In this document: positions 16,822 to 25,524 of the stretch, piece by piece
Position numbering within the stretch: the first letter of the stretch is position 1
Layout of the letters: every line of letters begins with the position of its first letter
From: Oscillospiraceae bacterium
GTDB taxonomy: Bacteria; Bacillota; Clostridia; Oscillospirales; Oscillospiraceae
Direction of reading: 5' to 3'
Length of the DNA: 64,000 nucleotides
Assembly: GCA_902787755.1 (NCBI GenBank)
Contig: CADAHL010000010.1
Span: 41,788 to 105,787 of the forward strand
Program-made: the position numbers and the translations under genes
The notes under the pieces: generated by a model
What the model was told of the DNA's origin: nothing
What the model saw: only the letters and a program-made list of their open reading frames with translations
Databases searched by the model: none

Positions 16822-17415
16822 ATGCTTTTGGCTGTCCTGATCAATTTTGCCGTCTTCGGACTGACCGCGGGGATCTACGTCTCCTGCTTCCGGGATCGGG
16901 ACGGGAACTGGTCGCTGAATAACGGGCTCCAGGCCCTGCGTTTCTTCACGCTGTTATCCAATCTGTTCTGCGGTCTGGTCTCCCTTCTCATGGGTCTGGC
17001 CCTTCTCGGCAGCGTTCCCCGCTGGCTTTGGCTTCTCAAATACCTGGCGACGCATACGGTTACGGTAACCCTGCTGACGGTATTGGTGTTTCTCGGGCCT
17101 TCCCTGGGGTATTCGGAGATGTTTCGGGGCCGTGATCTCTATCTGCATCTGATCGGCCCGGTGCTTGCCATCCTATCGTTCTGTTTTCTGGAGCGCATCT
17201 ATCCGCTCTCTTTTTCCGCGTCTCTGATCGGCCTGATCCCGGTAGCCCTGTACGGTCTGTTCTATCTGTACAAGGTGGTGCTCTGTCCCGAGGGGCAGCG
17301 CTGGGAGGACTTCTACGGCTTCAACAAAACCGGGAAATGGCCCATCAGCTTTGCCGCCATGCTTCTGGGCGCCTTTGTGATCTGCCTGCTGCTCCGGCTG
17401 CTGACCCGAATCTGA
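16822..17415 (+). CDS. Six-helix membrane protein, Pr6Pr-like
   Basis: A 197-residue protein that is almost entirely hydrophobic with about six transmembrane helices and short loops. Helix-2 region LRFFTLLSNLFCGLVSLLMG and LATHTVTVTLLTVLVFLGP, and the central YLHLIGPVLAILSF, resemble the Pr6Pr/FAR-17a group of membrane proteins. A GGATTGGAGG site precedes ATG 16822, and the -10 box at 16792 excludes the longer frame. Function is unknown for bacterial members. Confidence 0.75.
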   Translation: MLLAVLINFAVFGLTAGIYVSCFRDRDGNWSLNNGLQALRFFTLLSNLFCGLVSLLMGLALLGSVPRWLWLLKYLATHTVTVTLLTVLVFLGPSLGYSEMFRGRDLYLHLIGPVLAILSFCFLERIYPLSFSASLIGLIPVALYGLFYLYKVVLCPEGQRWEDFYGFNKTGKWPISFAAMLLGAFVICLLLRLLTRI

Positions 17416-17435
17416 ACACAAATCCTGCAAGAGAC

Positions 17436-17479
17436 AACTGCAGGCTGTGAAAGCGTTTCTTCACAGCCTGCAGTTTTTT
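17436..17479. terminator. Intrinsic terminator between converging genes
   Basis: 16-bp stem AACTGCAGGCTGTGAA/TTCACAGCCTGCAGTT with an 8-base loop and T6. It lies between the Pr6Pr-like gene and the end of the PrsW-like gene. Confidence 0.88.
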
Positions 17480-18323
17480 ACCATTTGTAGTTGTCCGAAT
17501 AGCCGGAGGAGGGCTCGCTGCTGCTCTCTCCCGGGTCCCGGTAGCGATAGGGCTCCTCTCCCAAGGACGCCCAGGTCCCGCCGCCGGAATACGGTTCCCC
17601 CGGGTAGCCCGCTCCCACCGGCTCCGGCGGGACGATGTAATCGTCCTCTCTGGCCATCTTGCGCACCAGACGCAGGGCCGTGACAAACATGGCGATCACG
17701 AAGACCAGGAACAACAGCAGCAGCCATTCGCTCTCCATGGTGGCAATAAAGTCATAGGCCCCATGGATCAGCGCCGGGATCAGGATCGACAGCCGCCTGC
17801 ACTGCCGGGAGCGTGGCTCGTCCCCATGCTGTTCCGCACGCTTGGCCATGCCGTACCAGGCGCCCATGAACACACCGAAGCAGGCATGTCCCGGCACCGC
17901 GGTCACCGCTCTGGCAATGGCAGTGGAAAGGCCGTAGGCCAGCACATAGTGGATGTTCTCCCAAAGGGCAAAGCCCAGAGAGACGAACACCGCGTACACC
18001 ACGCCGTCGAACTGGCAGTTGAAGTGGGGCGAGGTCCAGCTGCGATTCTTCAGTACCATGTATTTAAAGCCCTCTTCCGCGAAGGCAACAATACCGATAT
18101 AGAGAATGATATTGTAAAGAAGCGTACCCTCCGGGACAAAATAGCTGAGCAGCAGATCCCCCAGCTGCTCGGTCACCGAAGCCAGGAACGTGGAGACGAT
18201 CCCCGCCACAGCCAGCATCAGAAGCATTCCGACCGGTTCCTTTTCCAGGCGGTCCGCCCGGTAGATCTGAATGAGCAGGATCACCGCCGGAATCACCGCC
18301 GCGGCTACCAACGCCAGATTCAT
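17478..18323 (-). CDS. PrsW-type intramembrane metalloprotease
   Basis: Membrane protease of the PrsW/CPBP-related group, 281 residues with about eight helices. The conserved elements are EE at 83-84 in AFAEEGFKY, ENIHYV at 122-127, the histidine in PGHACFG (146) and IHGAYDF near residue 187. PrsW cleaves anti-sigma factors in Bacillus; no sigma/anti-sigma pair is seen here. The last 50 residues are a polar Pro/Gly/Ser-rich tail, which is not part of the protease fold. Confidence 0.9.
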   Translation of the reverse strand: MNLALVAAAVIPAVILLIQIYRADRLEKEPVGMLLMLAVAGIVSTFLASVTEQLGDLLLSYFVPEGTLLYNIILYIGIVAFAEEGFKYMVLKNRSWTSPHFNCQFDGVVYAVFVSLGFALWENIHYVLAYGLSTAIARAVTAVPGHACFGVFMGAWYGMAKRAEQHGDEPRSRQCRRLSILIPALIHGAYDFIATMESEWLLLLFLVFVIAMFVTALRLVRKMAREDDYIVPPEPVGAGYPGEPYSGGGTWASLGEEPYRYRDPGESSSEPSSGYSDNYKW

Positions 18324-18368
18324 ATCGCCACCCTCTTTCTGTTTTCCCTATTGTTCCACAAATCCCGC

Positions 18369-18398
18369 AAAAAAACAAGCCCTGAATTCACAGGGCTT
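18369..18398 (-). terminator. Intrinsic terminator of the surface-protein gene
   Basis: Stem AAGCCCTG/CAGGGCTT with a 6-base loop; on the minus strand it is followed by GTTTTTTT. It ends transcription of the long gene at 18530-21703 before the PrsW gene. Confidence 0.82.
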
Positions 18399-18404
18399 AT
18401 CAAG

Positions 18405-18436
18405 CTGTCGGCAAAGCCGGGAGGCTTTGCCGACAG
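18405..18436. repeat. Perfect 14-bp hairpin downstream of the surface-protein gene
   Basis: CTGTCGGCAAAGCC is followed by GGGA and its exact reverse complement. It lies immediately before the T-tailed terminator on the minus strand, so the message would end with two stacked hairpins. The rest of 18437-18529 holds no gene. Confidence 0.75.
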
Positions 18437-18529
18437 AGTGGGATCACGCTTTGCGGCGCGAAAAACGCTGCGAGGCTTTCTCTCTAACGGAGTTTGCCTG
18501 TCGGATCCTGCGAAGGTCCCGCAGGTGAT

Positions 18530-21500
18530 TCAGCAGGCAGAGCCTTTCTTCTTCAGCGTCCGGAGCGCGGCGCCAAGCAAAAGCAGGCTGGCGCTCAGCA
18601 TGACGCCCCAGAGCATCGGCTGCTCGCCGTCTCCGCTCTCGCTCTCCGCGTCGGGAACGTACACCCGCATCACGCCGGTGTTGTCCACGCCCAGAGATTC
18701 GGTGGGATCCAGGTTGGGATTGTCGTGCATGTCCTCCGCGGAGCGGATCTGGCCCAGGACCTTCTCGCTGCCGATCAGGCGCACATTGGGAACCGAGGCA
18801 AAGCGGTAATAGTAGTGGGCCTGATAGGTCTCAAACTGATAGCCCACGCAGTTCTCCCGCAGGATGTTGATCCGGTTGTCACCGATGGAGACGCAGGACT
18901 TATCCAGATGGAACCATTCACCGGTCTGAGGATCATAGTCGGCCACGGCGACGTACTCATCTCCGTACTTGAGCCACAGGCGAACGGTCTCCTTATACTC
19001 GGCGCTCAGAGGCGTGGCCAGATCGGGAACCCGGTCGGCCGGAGTCTCCCGGTCCCATACGTTCCAGTATCTGTTGGAAGTATTTCTGTCGAACTTTGCG
19101 GTATTGACATTATAGGCCCGGTCGTAGTACCGGAAGTCATAGCCGATATAGTCGATCTGGTAGTCCCCGGTGCCCAGCAGCACGGAGGGGTGCTCCCCCT
19201 CATGGGTCAGGCCAAAGGCCTCGTCATAGAGATAGAAGGTCTCGTCGCTGAAAATGAGGTGCATGGGGCTGCGGTAGTAATAGTACTGGACACAGCGCGG
19301 ATCGGTGGAAGGATCGGCATATTCCGGCACCTGATCAAAGGGCAGCGCCGCCTGGGCCGCCTGCATCTTGGCCTGGTAATCCGGGTCTCTGGACCAGGAC
19401 AGTCCGTAGCAGGTGGTCCCGATCGCGTAGTCCAGATTTTCCAGGTAGGTCTTTTTGCCGGTGATCAGATCGTCCAGGTCGTAGCGGGAATAGTAGCCGG
19501 CGACCATCCCCAGCTCCTGCAGGGCCACTCTGGGCCAGAGGTCAAGATCGGCCTGGTGACGGTACATACCGTCGGCCCACTTGAAGATGTCCACGTAGCC
19601 GGGGCTTCCGCCCGGATCAAAGATCGGCTTGTTCCAGTAGAAGATCCGGCGGTAGGTGGCGGAGGTGATCGGATCGTACTCGTCGTCCGGGATCACGTTG
19701 GCAACCACGTCGTTTACCAGCTTCCAGTGGTTCATATCATTCCAGAAGTCCTTGCGGACCGCTGTCAGAATGTAGTCATAGCGCATGCCGTAGTTGGTCT
19801 GGTCCTGCTGAGTGGCGCAATAGGTCTGCCGCTCCTCATCCCAGGTCATGAGACGAGGGCTGTTCTCGCCGGCAAAGCGCACCGCAATGGGGATCACGCT
19901 GTTGGCCGGGATCTCGCCGGTATGGTTCACTCCGCCTCTGGAGGCCTCAAGCAGCTCATAGACCAGATTGTCGCAGATCTCGAAGTCGTAAACCTGAGAG
20001 TTGTCGTTGATGCGGCTGCGGATCTCCCAGACCTGGTACAGATAATCATTGGGGTTGAACGCAACCTCGTTTCCGTTTTTGTCAACGATGTGCTGTGCGC
20101 CGATGGCGGCCTTCACAGCCTGGTCCGAAGGCGCGCTGCCCCAGGGCCAGCGCTCGTACACGTCGGGAACACGCTTCTCGGTGGTGTGGATGGTGGCCTG
20201 GGTGTTGATGTAAACCGGCCCGGCCTCGGCGTCCTTGACCCCGTCTTCATAGCCGATCACGTTGCCTTCGGTGTCGGTCAGGGTGGCATGGGCCGTCATA
20301 TGTGCGTTCACCAGCTCGGAGACGGTCATGTCGTGGTAGGCGAAGGTCTCGCTGTTGGTGATGTAGCTGAATTCCACAAAGCCGTCAAAGCCGGATTCAA
20401 TATCCCGGAAGTTGTAGATCACGATGTCGCCGTCTTCGTTCTCGTACCAGGCGAAGCTCATATCAGCGTCCAGCGGCAGGCCGTTTGCCAGAGCCTCCTC
20501 CACTTCCTCCCGGGACGGGATGGACATCTCCAGCCGGTCGTCGTACGCGCCATCGCGGTTGCGGATAATATGGGCGGGGATCGTGATCTTCACCGAGGCC
20601 TCGTCCGGATCGGGAGAGCCCAGGAAGGTGGCCACACCCGCGCTCGGGCTGTTCAGGCCGAAGGCCACGCGGAAATTGAAATGGTGGTCCGAATTGCGGC
20701 TGGCAGCCGTCCAGACGTACTCGTCCCCTTCATGGTCCACGATCTTGTTCGGATCCTCTCCGTCTGCGAGGGCGGCGGGATCATAGTACTGCTTCCCATC
20801 CACGTCGACCCACTCGCCGCCATAGAACACGGAAGCGGTCAGATAGGTGATCGGCGCATCGTCGCCGTCGCTCTGAGGCGGGTTCTCAAACAGCGCCGCG
20901 CGCAGCGGGGTCCACTCCGTGACCAGAGCGTCGGGAAGCGGATCCATGTGCAGCAGCTGGATCTGGACTTCTGTTGTTCCGCTCTCCGGCTCTTCGTAAG
21001 CAGCCGGCTCCGGTTCCGCCTTCGGCTCTACAAGAGCAAAGCGGCCGGGTGCCTGTACGGCAAAGCGGATCGTATCCGCAGTATCCTCCACCGCTTCGAA
21101 GGGCAGCGTTTCGACTGTGCCGTTTATATTTATATGGTAGAGTACCGCCCATTCGCTGCGCGTCGCCAGAGAGGCAGCCTGAACGGTAACCGTCAGAGTC
21201 TCGTCGGGGTCGATTCCTCCAACGGTCATCTCCCACAGCAGGACAGCACTGTCGGCTCCGACAGAGGCCAGGATACTCTCTTGGTCCTCAACATCGAACA
21301 GGGCCAGGGAGGCGCCGGAAGGCACGCCAAGCAGCGAGGCCCGGATCTCCTCCGCCTCGCCCTCATGAAGCACTGTCGCGATGTCCAACCGCACCGGCTC
21401 ATCCGTCTGTTCGGCGGTCTCGGGTTCCGTCACCTCGCTTTGAACGCTCAGTACGTCCGGTTCCGAAGCCACGATCGGCTCCGGTTCCGTTGTCTGTTCG

Positions 21501-21703
21501 TGTTCCGGAATCGGCTCCTCCCCCTGCTCTTCGGGCCTCACGGTGCCGCAGGCCAGGCAGATTCCGTCCTCGCCGTACTCATGCTCCGGACACAGCTGGC
21601 CCTCCCCGGCGTCGTCGGCAAACGCCATCGACGGCGCCATGCTGAACAGCATGACCAGCATCAGCATGAACGACAATACCTTCTGTCCGATTCTTCTCAC
21701 CAT
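18530..21703 (-). CDS. Large secreted, C-terminally membrane-anchored surface protein
   Basis: 1057 residues. A signal peptide (RIGQKVLSFMLMLVMLFSMA, cleavage near AFA-DDAGEG) is followed by a short Cys pattern CPEHEYGEDGICLACG, a Glu/Pro-rich linker to about 100, then a domain (about 105-220) with YHININGTVETLPFEAVED typical of gut adhesin modules. The long middle part is rich in aromatic and acidic residues and has no recognised fold. The C-terminus has one hydrophobic helix (LWGVMLSASLLLLGAALRTL) and the tail KKKGSAC. There is no LPxTG motif. Likely a cell-surface adhesin or matrix protein, but the function is unknown. Confidence 0.8.
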   Translation of the reverse strand: MVRRIGQKVLSFMLMLVMLFSMAPSMAFADDAGEGQLCPEHEYGEDGICLACGTVRPEEQGEEPIPEHEQTTEPEPIVASEPDVLSVQSEVTEPETAEQTDEPVRLDIATVLHEGEAEEIRASLLGVPSGASLALFDVEDQESILASVGADSAVLLWEMTVGGIDPDETLTVTVQAASLATRSEWAVLYHININGTVETLPFEAVEDTADTIRFAVQAPGRFALVEPKAEPEPAAYEEPESGTTEVQIQLLHMDPLPDALVTEWTPLRAALFENPPQSDGDDAPITYLTASVFYGGEWVDVDGKQYYDPAALADGEDPNKIVDHEGDEYVWTAASRNSDHHFNFRVAFGLNSPSAGVATFLGSPDPDEASVKITIPAHIIRNRDGAYDDRLEMSIPSREEVEEALANGLPLDADMSFAWYENEDGDIVIYNFRDIESGFDGFVEFSYITNSETFAYHDMTVSELVNAHMTAHATLTDTEGNVIGYEDGVKDAEAGPVYINTQATIHTTEKRVPDVYERWPWGSAPSDQAVKAAIGAQHIVDKNGNEVAFNPNDYLYQVWEIRSRINDNSQVYDFEICDNLVYELLEASRGGVNHTGEIPANSVIPIAVRFAGENSPRLMTWDEERQTYCATQQDQTNYGMRYDYILTAVRKDFWNDMNHWKLVNDVVANVIPDDEYDPITSATYRRIFYWNKPIFDPGGSPGYVDIFKWADGMYRHQADLDLWPRVALQELGMVAGYYSRYDLDDLITGKKTYLENLDYAIGTTCYGLSWSRDPDYQAKMQAAQAALPFDQVPEYADPSTDPRCVQYYYYRSPMHLIFSDETFYLYDEAFGLTHEGEHPSVLLGTGDYQIDYIGYDFRYYDRAYNVNTAKFDRNTSNRYWNVWDRETPADRVPDLATPLSAEYKETVRLWLKYGDEYVAVADYDPQTGEWFHLDKSCVSIGDNRINILRENCVGYQFETYQAHYYYRFASVPNVRLIGSEKVLGQIRSAEDMHDNPNLDPTESLGVDNTGVMRVYVPDAESESGDGEQPMLWGVMLSASLLLLGAALRTLKKKGSAC

Positions 21704-22140
21704 AGTCTTCCTCCCGGGTTATTTTCCACCCCACTGGGGAATTTTCGGGACCGCAAAACACACCCGCTTGTCCGCCTGTATGCTCTCCGTCCCGGTATAT
21801 TCGCGTCCTGTCCCGGGCGCGAACCGTAGTTTGTATCTCTTTCTTAACGTCTCCTGTAGCGACCGGCCCTTTTCAGGCCACAGGACACCAGATTACATAT
21901 ATAATAGTCTCTTGATTCACCATGCAAATGCACTGACCGTTAACAAACAAATTACAAATTTATACCGCTTTGTCGTAAATTCAGATCACCGGGCATTTTG
22001 GAAAGCCCTGTTCTTTCCTCTTCCCCCGATCAGGAGATCAACCGGGCTCCCCGAAAGCGCCTTTTCTTATCATAAAGGAACGTCCGCGCGAAGCTCATCG
22101 GATCTTCAGCGTGGTCGGCCCCATTCCTCCACTGAAACAA
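21704..22140 (-). promoter_or_regulatory. Long upstream region and leader of the surface-protein gene
   Basis: A 437-bp region without a supported gene. On the minus strand a weak promoter (TTGCAT then TATATA, 18-bp spacer, near 21895-21925) would give a leader of about 185 nt. The leader contains a paired segment CCTGTGGCC...GGCC...ACAGG around 21845-21880, and GGGAGGAAG before the ATG. It is AT-rich near 21890-21990. No known riboswitch was recognised. Confidence 0.35.
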
Positions 22141-22192
22141 AAAAAAGCGCTGCCTCCCGACAGCGCGGAGCTGTTTGGAAGCAGCGTTTTTT
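22141..22192 (-). terminator. Terminator of the RNF/EET operon
   Basis: On the minus strand CGCTGCTTCC pairs with GGGAGGCAGCG around a smaller inner hairpin, then T7. It begins at the end of the last gene (EetB-like) of the operon. Confidence 0.85.
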
Positions 22193-22689
22193 CAAATTTC
22201 CAGTTTGATTCTTTGGACCATAATGGCCGATACGACGCCGATGACCACACCGGCCAGCACGCCGGAGAGGATCAGAAAAGGCAGATAGTAACGAATGATA
22301 TCCGTCTCCAGCAGGATACAGGCCATGAGGATCTGTCCCACGTTGTGGAGAACCCCGCCGGCCACACTGACGGCCACGGCGGAAAATTTCTCCGAGTGCT
22401 TCAGCAGGATCATCCCCAGAAGGCTCAGCACCGCGCCGGCCAGGCTGTAAAACAGGCTTGCAAAATTGCCGAACAGGACGCTGATGAGCAGCACCCGGAT
22501 CAGGGAGATCCCGGCGGCCTCTTTCCAGCCCAGCTTGTACAGGGCGAAGACCACCGCAATGTTCGCAAGACCCACCTTGACGCCGGGGATGGCCACGAAG
22601 GCCGGGATCTGGCTTTCAAGGAAGGACAGGACCATAGCCAGGGCGATCGTCAGGGCCATGACCGTCAGTTTTTTCGTGCGCATCGGCAT
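22192..22689 (-). CDS. eetB: EetB-like membrane protein (Gx transporter / Hpre_diP_synt_I family)
   Basis: A 165-residue protein with five to six helices. It has the family signature FLESQIPAFVAIPGVKVGLANI and a Gly-rich GGVLHNVGQI stretch. The family was once called heptaprenyl diphosphate synthase component I, later Gx transporter; its Listeria member EetB is required for flavin-based extracellular electron transfer. ATG 22689 overlaps the stop of the preceding EetA-like gene (TGATG). No prenyl transferase component II lies next to it. Family call firm; role inferred from the RNF/ApbE operon. Confidence 0.85.
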   Translation of the reverse strand: MPMRTKKLTVMALTIALAMVLSFLESQIPAFVAIPGVKVGLANIAVVFALYKLGWKEAAGISLIRVLLISVLFGNFASLFYSLAGAVLSLLGMILLKHSEKFSAVAVSVAGGVLHNVGQILMACILLETDIIRYYLPFLILSGVLAGVVIGVVSAIMVQRIKLEI

Positions 22690-23069
22690 CACCCCACCAC
22701 GATATCCACGCCGGGCTGGCTGCCGCCCACCACGGTCACGGTTACCCGGTTGGGCAGGCAGATGATCGCCTGCCCTTCCCGGCTGATCCTTCCCTGGGAG
22801 ATGCAGATCTTATCCGGGCAGTCCGCCTCTTCCATCCAGGCCGCACCGTCCCGGATCACCAGAACATTGGTGCCGCCGTTGAGCGGATAGGTCCCGTTCT
22901 CGGTCAAGGCGTGCCGCTCCGTCTCCACCCCGTCGACCCGGACGACCACAAAGCCGTCCTTCGCGCCCCGGGAGGACACCAGCAGCCAGAAGGCTCCGGC
23001 CAGAATCAGCAGCCCCAGAATCAGGATCAGATCGTTGCGAAGTCTGTTTTTGTTTCCCGCGCTGTTCAT
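22689..23069 (-). CDS. eetA: EetA-like protein (NusG domain II family, membrane-anchored)
   Basis: A 126-residue protein with one N-terminal helix (LILILGLLILAGAFWLLVSS) and an extracytoplasmic NusG_II-type beta domain: VVRVDGVETERHALTENGTY, then CPDKICISQGRISREGQAIICLPNRVTVTV. The CPDKIC...C cysteine pattern is typical of this family. Listeria EetA belongs to the same family and acts with EetB. The start at 23069 overlaps the RnfA stop by one base (TGATG), and the gene occupies the slot where rnfB is normally found. Confidence 0.87.
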   Translation of the reverse strand: MNSAGNKNRLRNDLILILGLLILAGAFWLLVSSRGAKDGFVVVRVDGVETERHALTENGTYPLNGGTNVLVIRDGAAWMEEADCPDKICISQGRISREGQAIICLPNRVTVTVVGGSQPGVDIVVG

Positions 23070-23611
23070 CAGAAGGCAAGCAGCGCCATGGACACGATGG
23101 CGGCCGCCAGCAGCGCGATGGGCAGACCGCGGAAGGCCTTGGGCACATACTGCTCCTGGATCCGGCTCTGGACCCCGGCCATGAGATAGAGAGCCACCAG
23201 GAAGCCCAGGCCGACTCCCAAAGCGCTCAGCAGGGTCTCCACGAAACCCAGGGCGGCGGTATTCACCGCCAGGCCCAGCACCGCGGTGTTCAGCGCGATC
23301 AGGGGGAAGAAGCCCCCAAGAGGCTGTTTGAAGATGGCGCCCAGGGCCCATACCAGGATCAGGATCACGGCCACGAAGCACAGCAGCTGCAGCGCACCCA
23401 GATTCAGGGGCGCCAGCACAAAGCTGTTCAGCGGCCAGGTGATCAGCGCGCTCAGCACGGTCACCAGGGTCACGCACAGCCCCAGAGGCAGGAGCTTATC
23501 CTCCTTCTTGCTGAAGCCCAGCAGCGGAGTCAGGCCCAGGAACTTCTCCAGGGCGTAGTTGTTGGCCAACACGCCGCCCAGGAAAATCAGAAGCAAAGTT
23601 TTAAAATCCAT
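23069..23611 (-). CDS. rnfA: RNF complex membrane subunit RnfA
   Basis: Six-helix membrane subunit of the RNF/Nqr ion-translocating oxidoreductase, 180 residues. It opens with LLIFLGGVLANNYALEKFLGLTPLLG, the conserved NN-containing half-helix that binds the intramembrane Fe-S cluster; the matching half in the second repeat is PLIALNTAVLGLAVN. In RnfA the cluster cysteines are normally in these half-helices; here the typical C positions are less evident (N/A), which deserves checking. It follows RnfE with 3 bp between. Confidence 0.88.
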   Translation of the reverse strand: MDFKTLLLIFLGGVLANNYALEKFLGLTPLLGFSKKEDKLLPLGLCVTLVTVLSALITWPLNSFVLAPLNLGALQLLCFVAVILILVWALGAIFKQPLGGFFPLIALNTAVLGLAVNTAALGFVETLLSALGVGLGFLVALYLMAGVQSRIQEQYVPKAFRGLPIALLAAAIVSMALLAF

Positions 23612-23614
23612 GGC

Positions 23615-24214
23615 TCATTCTCCTTCCTGCGGATCGCCCGCAGCCTGAGCGGTAAAGCCCTCCAGAGCCATCCGGTCCGGGAAGAGTCTCAAGCACAGGG
23701 CGGCCACAAAGGCATAGATCATCAGTCCGCCGGGGGCCTTCACCAGCACCGGGATCTTATAGTCGGCCAGGAAGTCGATGGAAAGCCCGGCAAAGCTGGC
23801 GGAACCGAAGATCTCCCGCACAGCGGCGGTAAGGAACAGAAGCAGCGTAAAGCACAGTCCGGTGAGCAGGTTCTCCTTCAGGGAGGGGGCCTCGGCCTGC
23901 CGGAAGGTCAGCAGGTTTACTGCCAGCACCGCCAGGTACACGCCCAGCATTTGGAACACGTTGGGCAGGAAAGCGGCAAGCAGCAGCTGCAGCAGAGATA
24001 CAAAGCCCGCGGTCACCAGGATGGCGGCGGGAACTTTGGCGCTCTGAGGGAGGATCTTTCCCAGCAGGGACATCACCAGACCGGACAGCAGCATGGTGAT
24101 CAGCGCGGCGCAGCCCATACCCAGGGCGGCGCGGACGTCAGTGGTGGCGCCAAGAGCGGGAGCGGCGCCCAGGAACAGGATCAGCAGCGGATCCAGCGTT
24201 TTCTTATCCTTCAT
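23615..24214 (-). CDS. rnfE: RNF complex membrane subunit RnfE
   Basis: Paralogue of RnfA that forms the other half of the membrane Fe-S cluster site, 199 residues with six helices. It opens with LDPLLILFLGAAPALGATTDVRAALGMGCA, the family consensus although the usual NPV/C residues are altered, and continues with LPNVFQMLGVYLAVLAVNLLTF. The start at 24214 lies inside the end of rnfG, with GGAGGCGAGAGCA upstream, so translation is coupled. Confidence 0.87.
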   Translation of the reverse strand: MKDKKTLDPLLILFLGAAPALGATTDVRAALGMGCAALITMLLSGLVMSLLGKILPQSAKVPAAILVTAGFVSLLQLLLAAFLPNVFQMLGVYLAVLAVNLLTFRQAEAPSLKENLLTGLCFTLLLFLTAAVREIFGSASFAGLSIDFLADYKIPVLVKAPGGLMIYAFVAALCLRLFPDRMALEGFTAQAAGDPQEGE

Positions 24215-25523
24215 TGCTCTCGCCTCCATTCTCAGTGACTTCCTCGGCGGAGCCCAGCTCCACGATCGGACGCAGCAGGTCGTAGGCGTTAAAGATGTCG
24301 TTCACCGCGGTGTTCACGGCCTCGGTGCTCATGGTGGCGCCGGAAATGACCGCCTGCTCGCCGGTATAGGCGTCCTTCGTCAGGCCTGCGAAGCCTTCCT
24401 TGTAGGAGGGTTCATCCAGGGTGTAGTTGGTAAAGTACTCCTTGATGAGGATCAGCTCGTCGGCGTTCATGGCCACGATCGCGCCGTTTTCATCCAGCAC
24501 GTAGTAAGTCACGATGGCCTGGTTGGAATATCCGAAGCTCCGGGCGGACAGGGCCAGATATGTGTTGGCGCCGTCCTGCAGCAGATAAGCGCCGGTGACG
24601 GAGCTGTAGACGCCCTCCAGGGAGACGGGTGTCAGGGTGGCCTCGGGGAACATGCGGCCGAAGGCCTTGGCGTCGGACTGGCTGAAGTCGGTCATCGCGG
24701 CCTTGGCGTCCTCCACCAGAGGAGCCAGCAGGGCCTGGTCGACGTCGACCTTGCCCGCGTCCACGCTGTAGGCCATGGGATAGCCGGCGGCGTTCACGAT
24801 CACCAGCACCATGTGCTCGCCGTCGGGGACGATATAGGCCGCGCCGCTGCCCAGAGTGGAGAGCATTCCGCCGGCGGCGGTGGGCTCTTCCGCGATCTGC
24901 ACAACCGCAGCGTTGTTGGCCATTCCCGGGAAGACCAGGGGCAGCAGCTCACGCAGGATCTGATCCTCGCCCTTCACGCCTTCCTTCACCAGACCGTTCT
25001 CGATCAGGGCCGCAAAGCCGTCGGAAACGGCGTTCTTGAAGGCGGAGGAGGAATAGGTCACGCCCGCGACCAGCGCCACGTCCGGCATGGCGGAATCCTG
25101 GCCCACATAGGTCAGGGGGTAGCTGTCCACGCCCATATCCTTGGTGTCCGGATATTCGTCCACCTGGGCACCGGTGATCTTGCCCTCAGCGTCCACGCCG
25201 AAGGTCAGGGTCATAGGCTCGCCGGTGTAGCCCTGGGTGGTGCTGAGCTTCAGCGCGTAGCCCAGGCCGGAGGTCTCAGCGTAGATGCCAGTCACGGTGG
25301 CGGGCACATTGCTGAGACCGGAGGCGACGGGATCCGCCGCGTCATAGATCTGCTCGAAGCCCTTGGCCTCGGGCATTACCGCCATCAGGGGAGCCAGGGC
25401 GGCGGCGGTATTGTTTTTCTCGATCAGGGGGGCGGCAAACACGTTGACCCCCAGGGTCAGCCCGGCGAAGACCGCGAAGATCAGCACCAGGGCCAGTACG
25501 GATTTCAGAATGTCATTTTTCAT
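24204..25523 (-). CDS. rnfG: RNF complex subunit RnfG with duplicated FMN-binding domain
   Basis: Membrane-anchored flavoprotein subunit. It is 439 residues, about twice the usual RnfG. One N-terminal helix (VLALVLIFAVFAGLTLGV) leads into two FMN_bind-like halves. The first (about 50-195) ends in LVAGVTYSSSAFKNAV and the second (about 230-425) in AVISGATMSTEAVNTAV. The second has the canonical SGAT flavinylation motif; the first aligns as AGVT, keeping the acceptor threonine. The start is ATG 25523, 8 bases after GGGAGG, not the GTG at 25532. ApbE in the same operon would attach the FMN. Confidence 0.88.
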   Translation of the reverse strand: MKNDILKSVLALVLIFAVFAGLTLGVNVFAAPLIEKNNTAAALAPLMAVMPEAKGFEQIYDAADPVASGLSNVPATVTGIYAETSGLGYALKLSTTQGYTGEPMTLTFGVDAEGKITGAQVDEYPDTKDMGVDSYPLTYVGQDSAMPDVALVAGVTYSSSAFKNAVSDGFAALIENGLVKEGVKGEDQILRELLPLVFPGMANNAAVVQIAEEPTAAGGMLSTLGSGAAYIVPDGEHMVLVIVNAAGYPMAYSVDAGKVDVDQALLAPLVEDAKAAMTDFSQSDAKAFGRMFPEATLTPVSLEGVYSSVTGAYLLQDGANTYLALSARSFGYSNQAIVTYYVLDENGAIVAMNADELILIKEYFTNYTLDEPSYKEGFAGLTKDAYTGEQAVISGATMSTEAVNTAVNDIFNAYDLLRPIVELGSAEEVTENGGESNEG

Positions 25524-25524
25524 C

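Noticed and set aside
18530-18620. Sortase anchor at the C terminus of the surface protein
   Set aside because: No LPxTG-like motif; the helix is followed by KKKGSAC only.
18494-21829. Open frame of 1111 codons opposite the surface-protein gene
   Set aside because: It is the antisense of a GC-rich gene with signal peptide, ribosome site and terminator on the other strand; its translation is low-complexity (His/Val/Gly/Gln-rich) and has no start signal.
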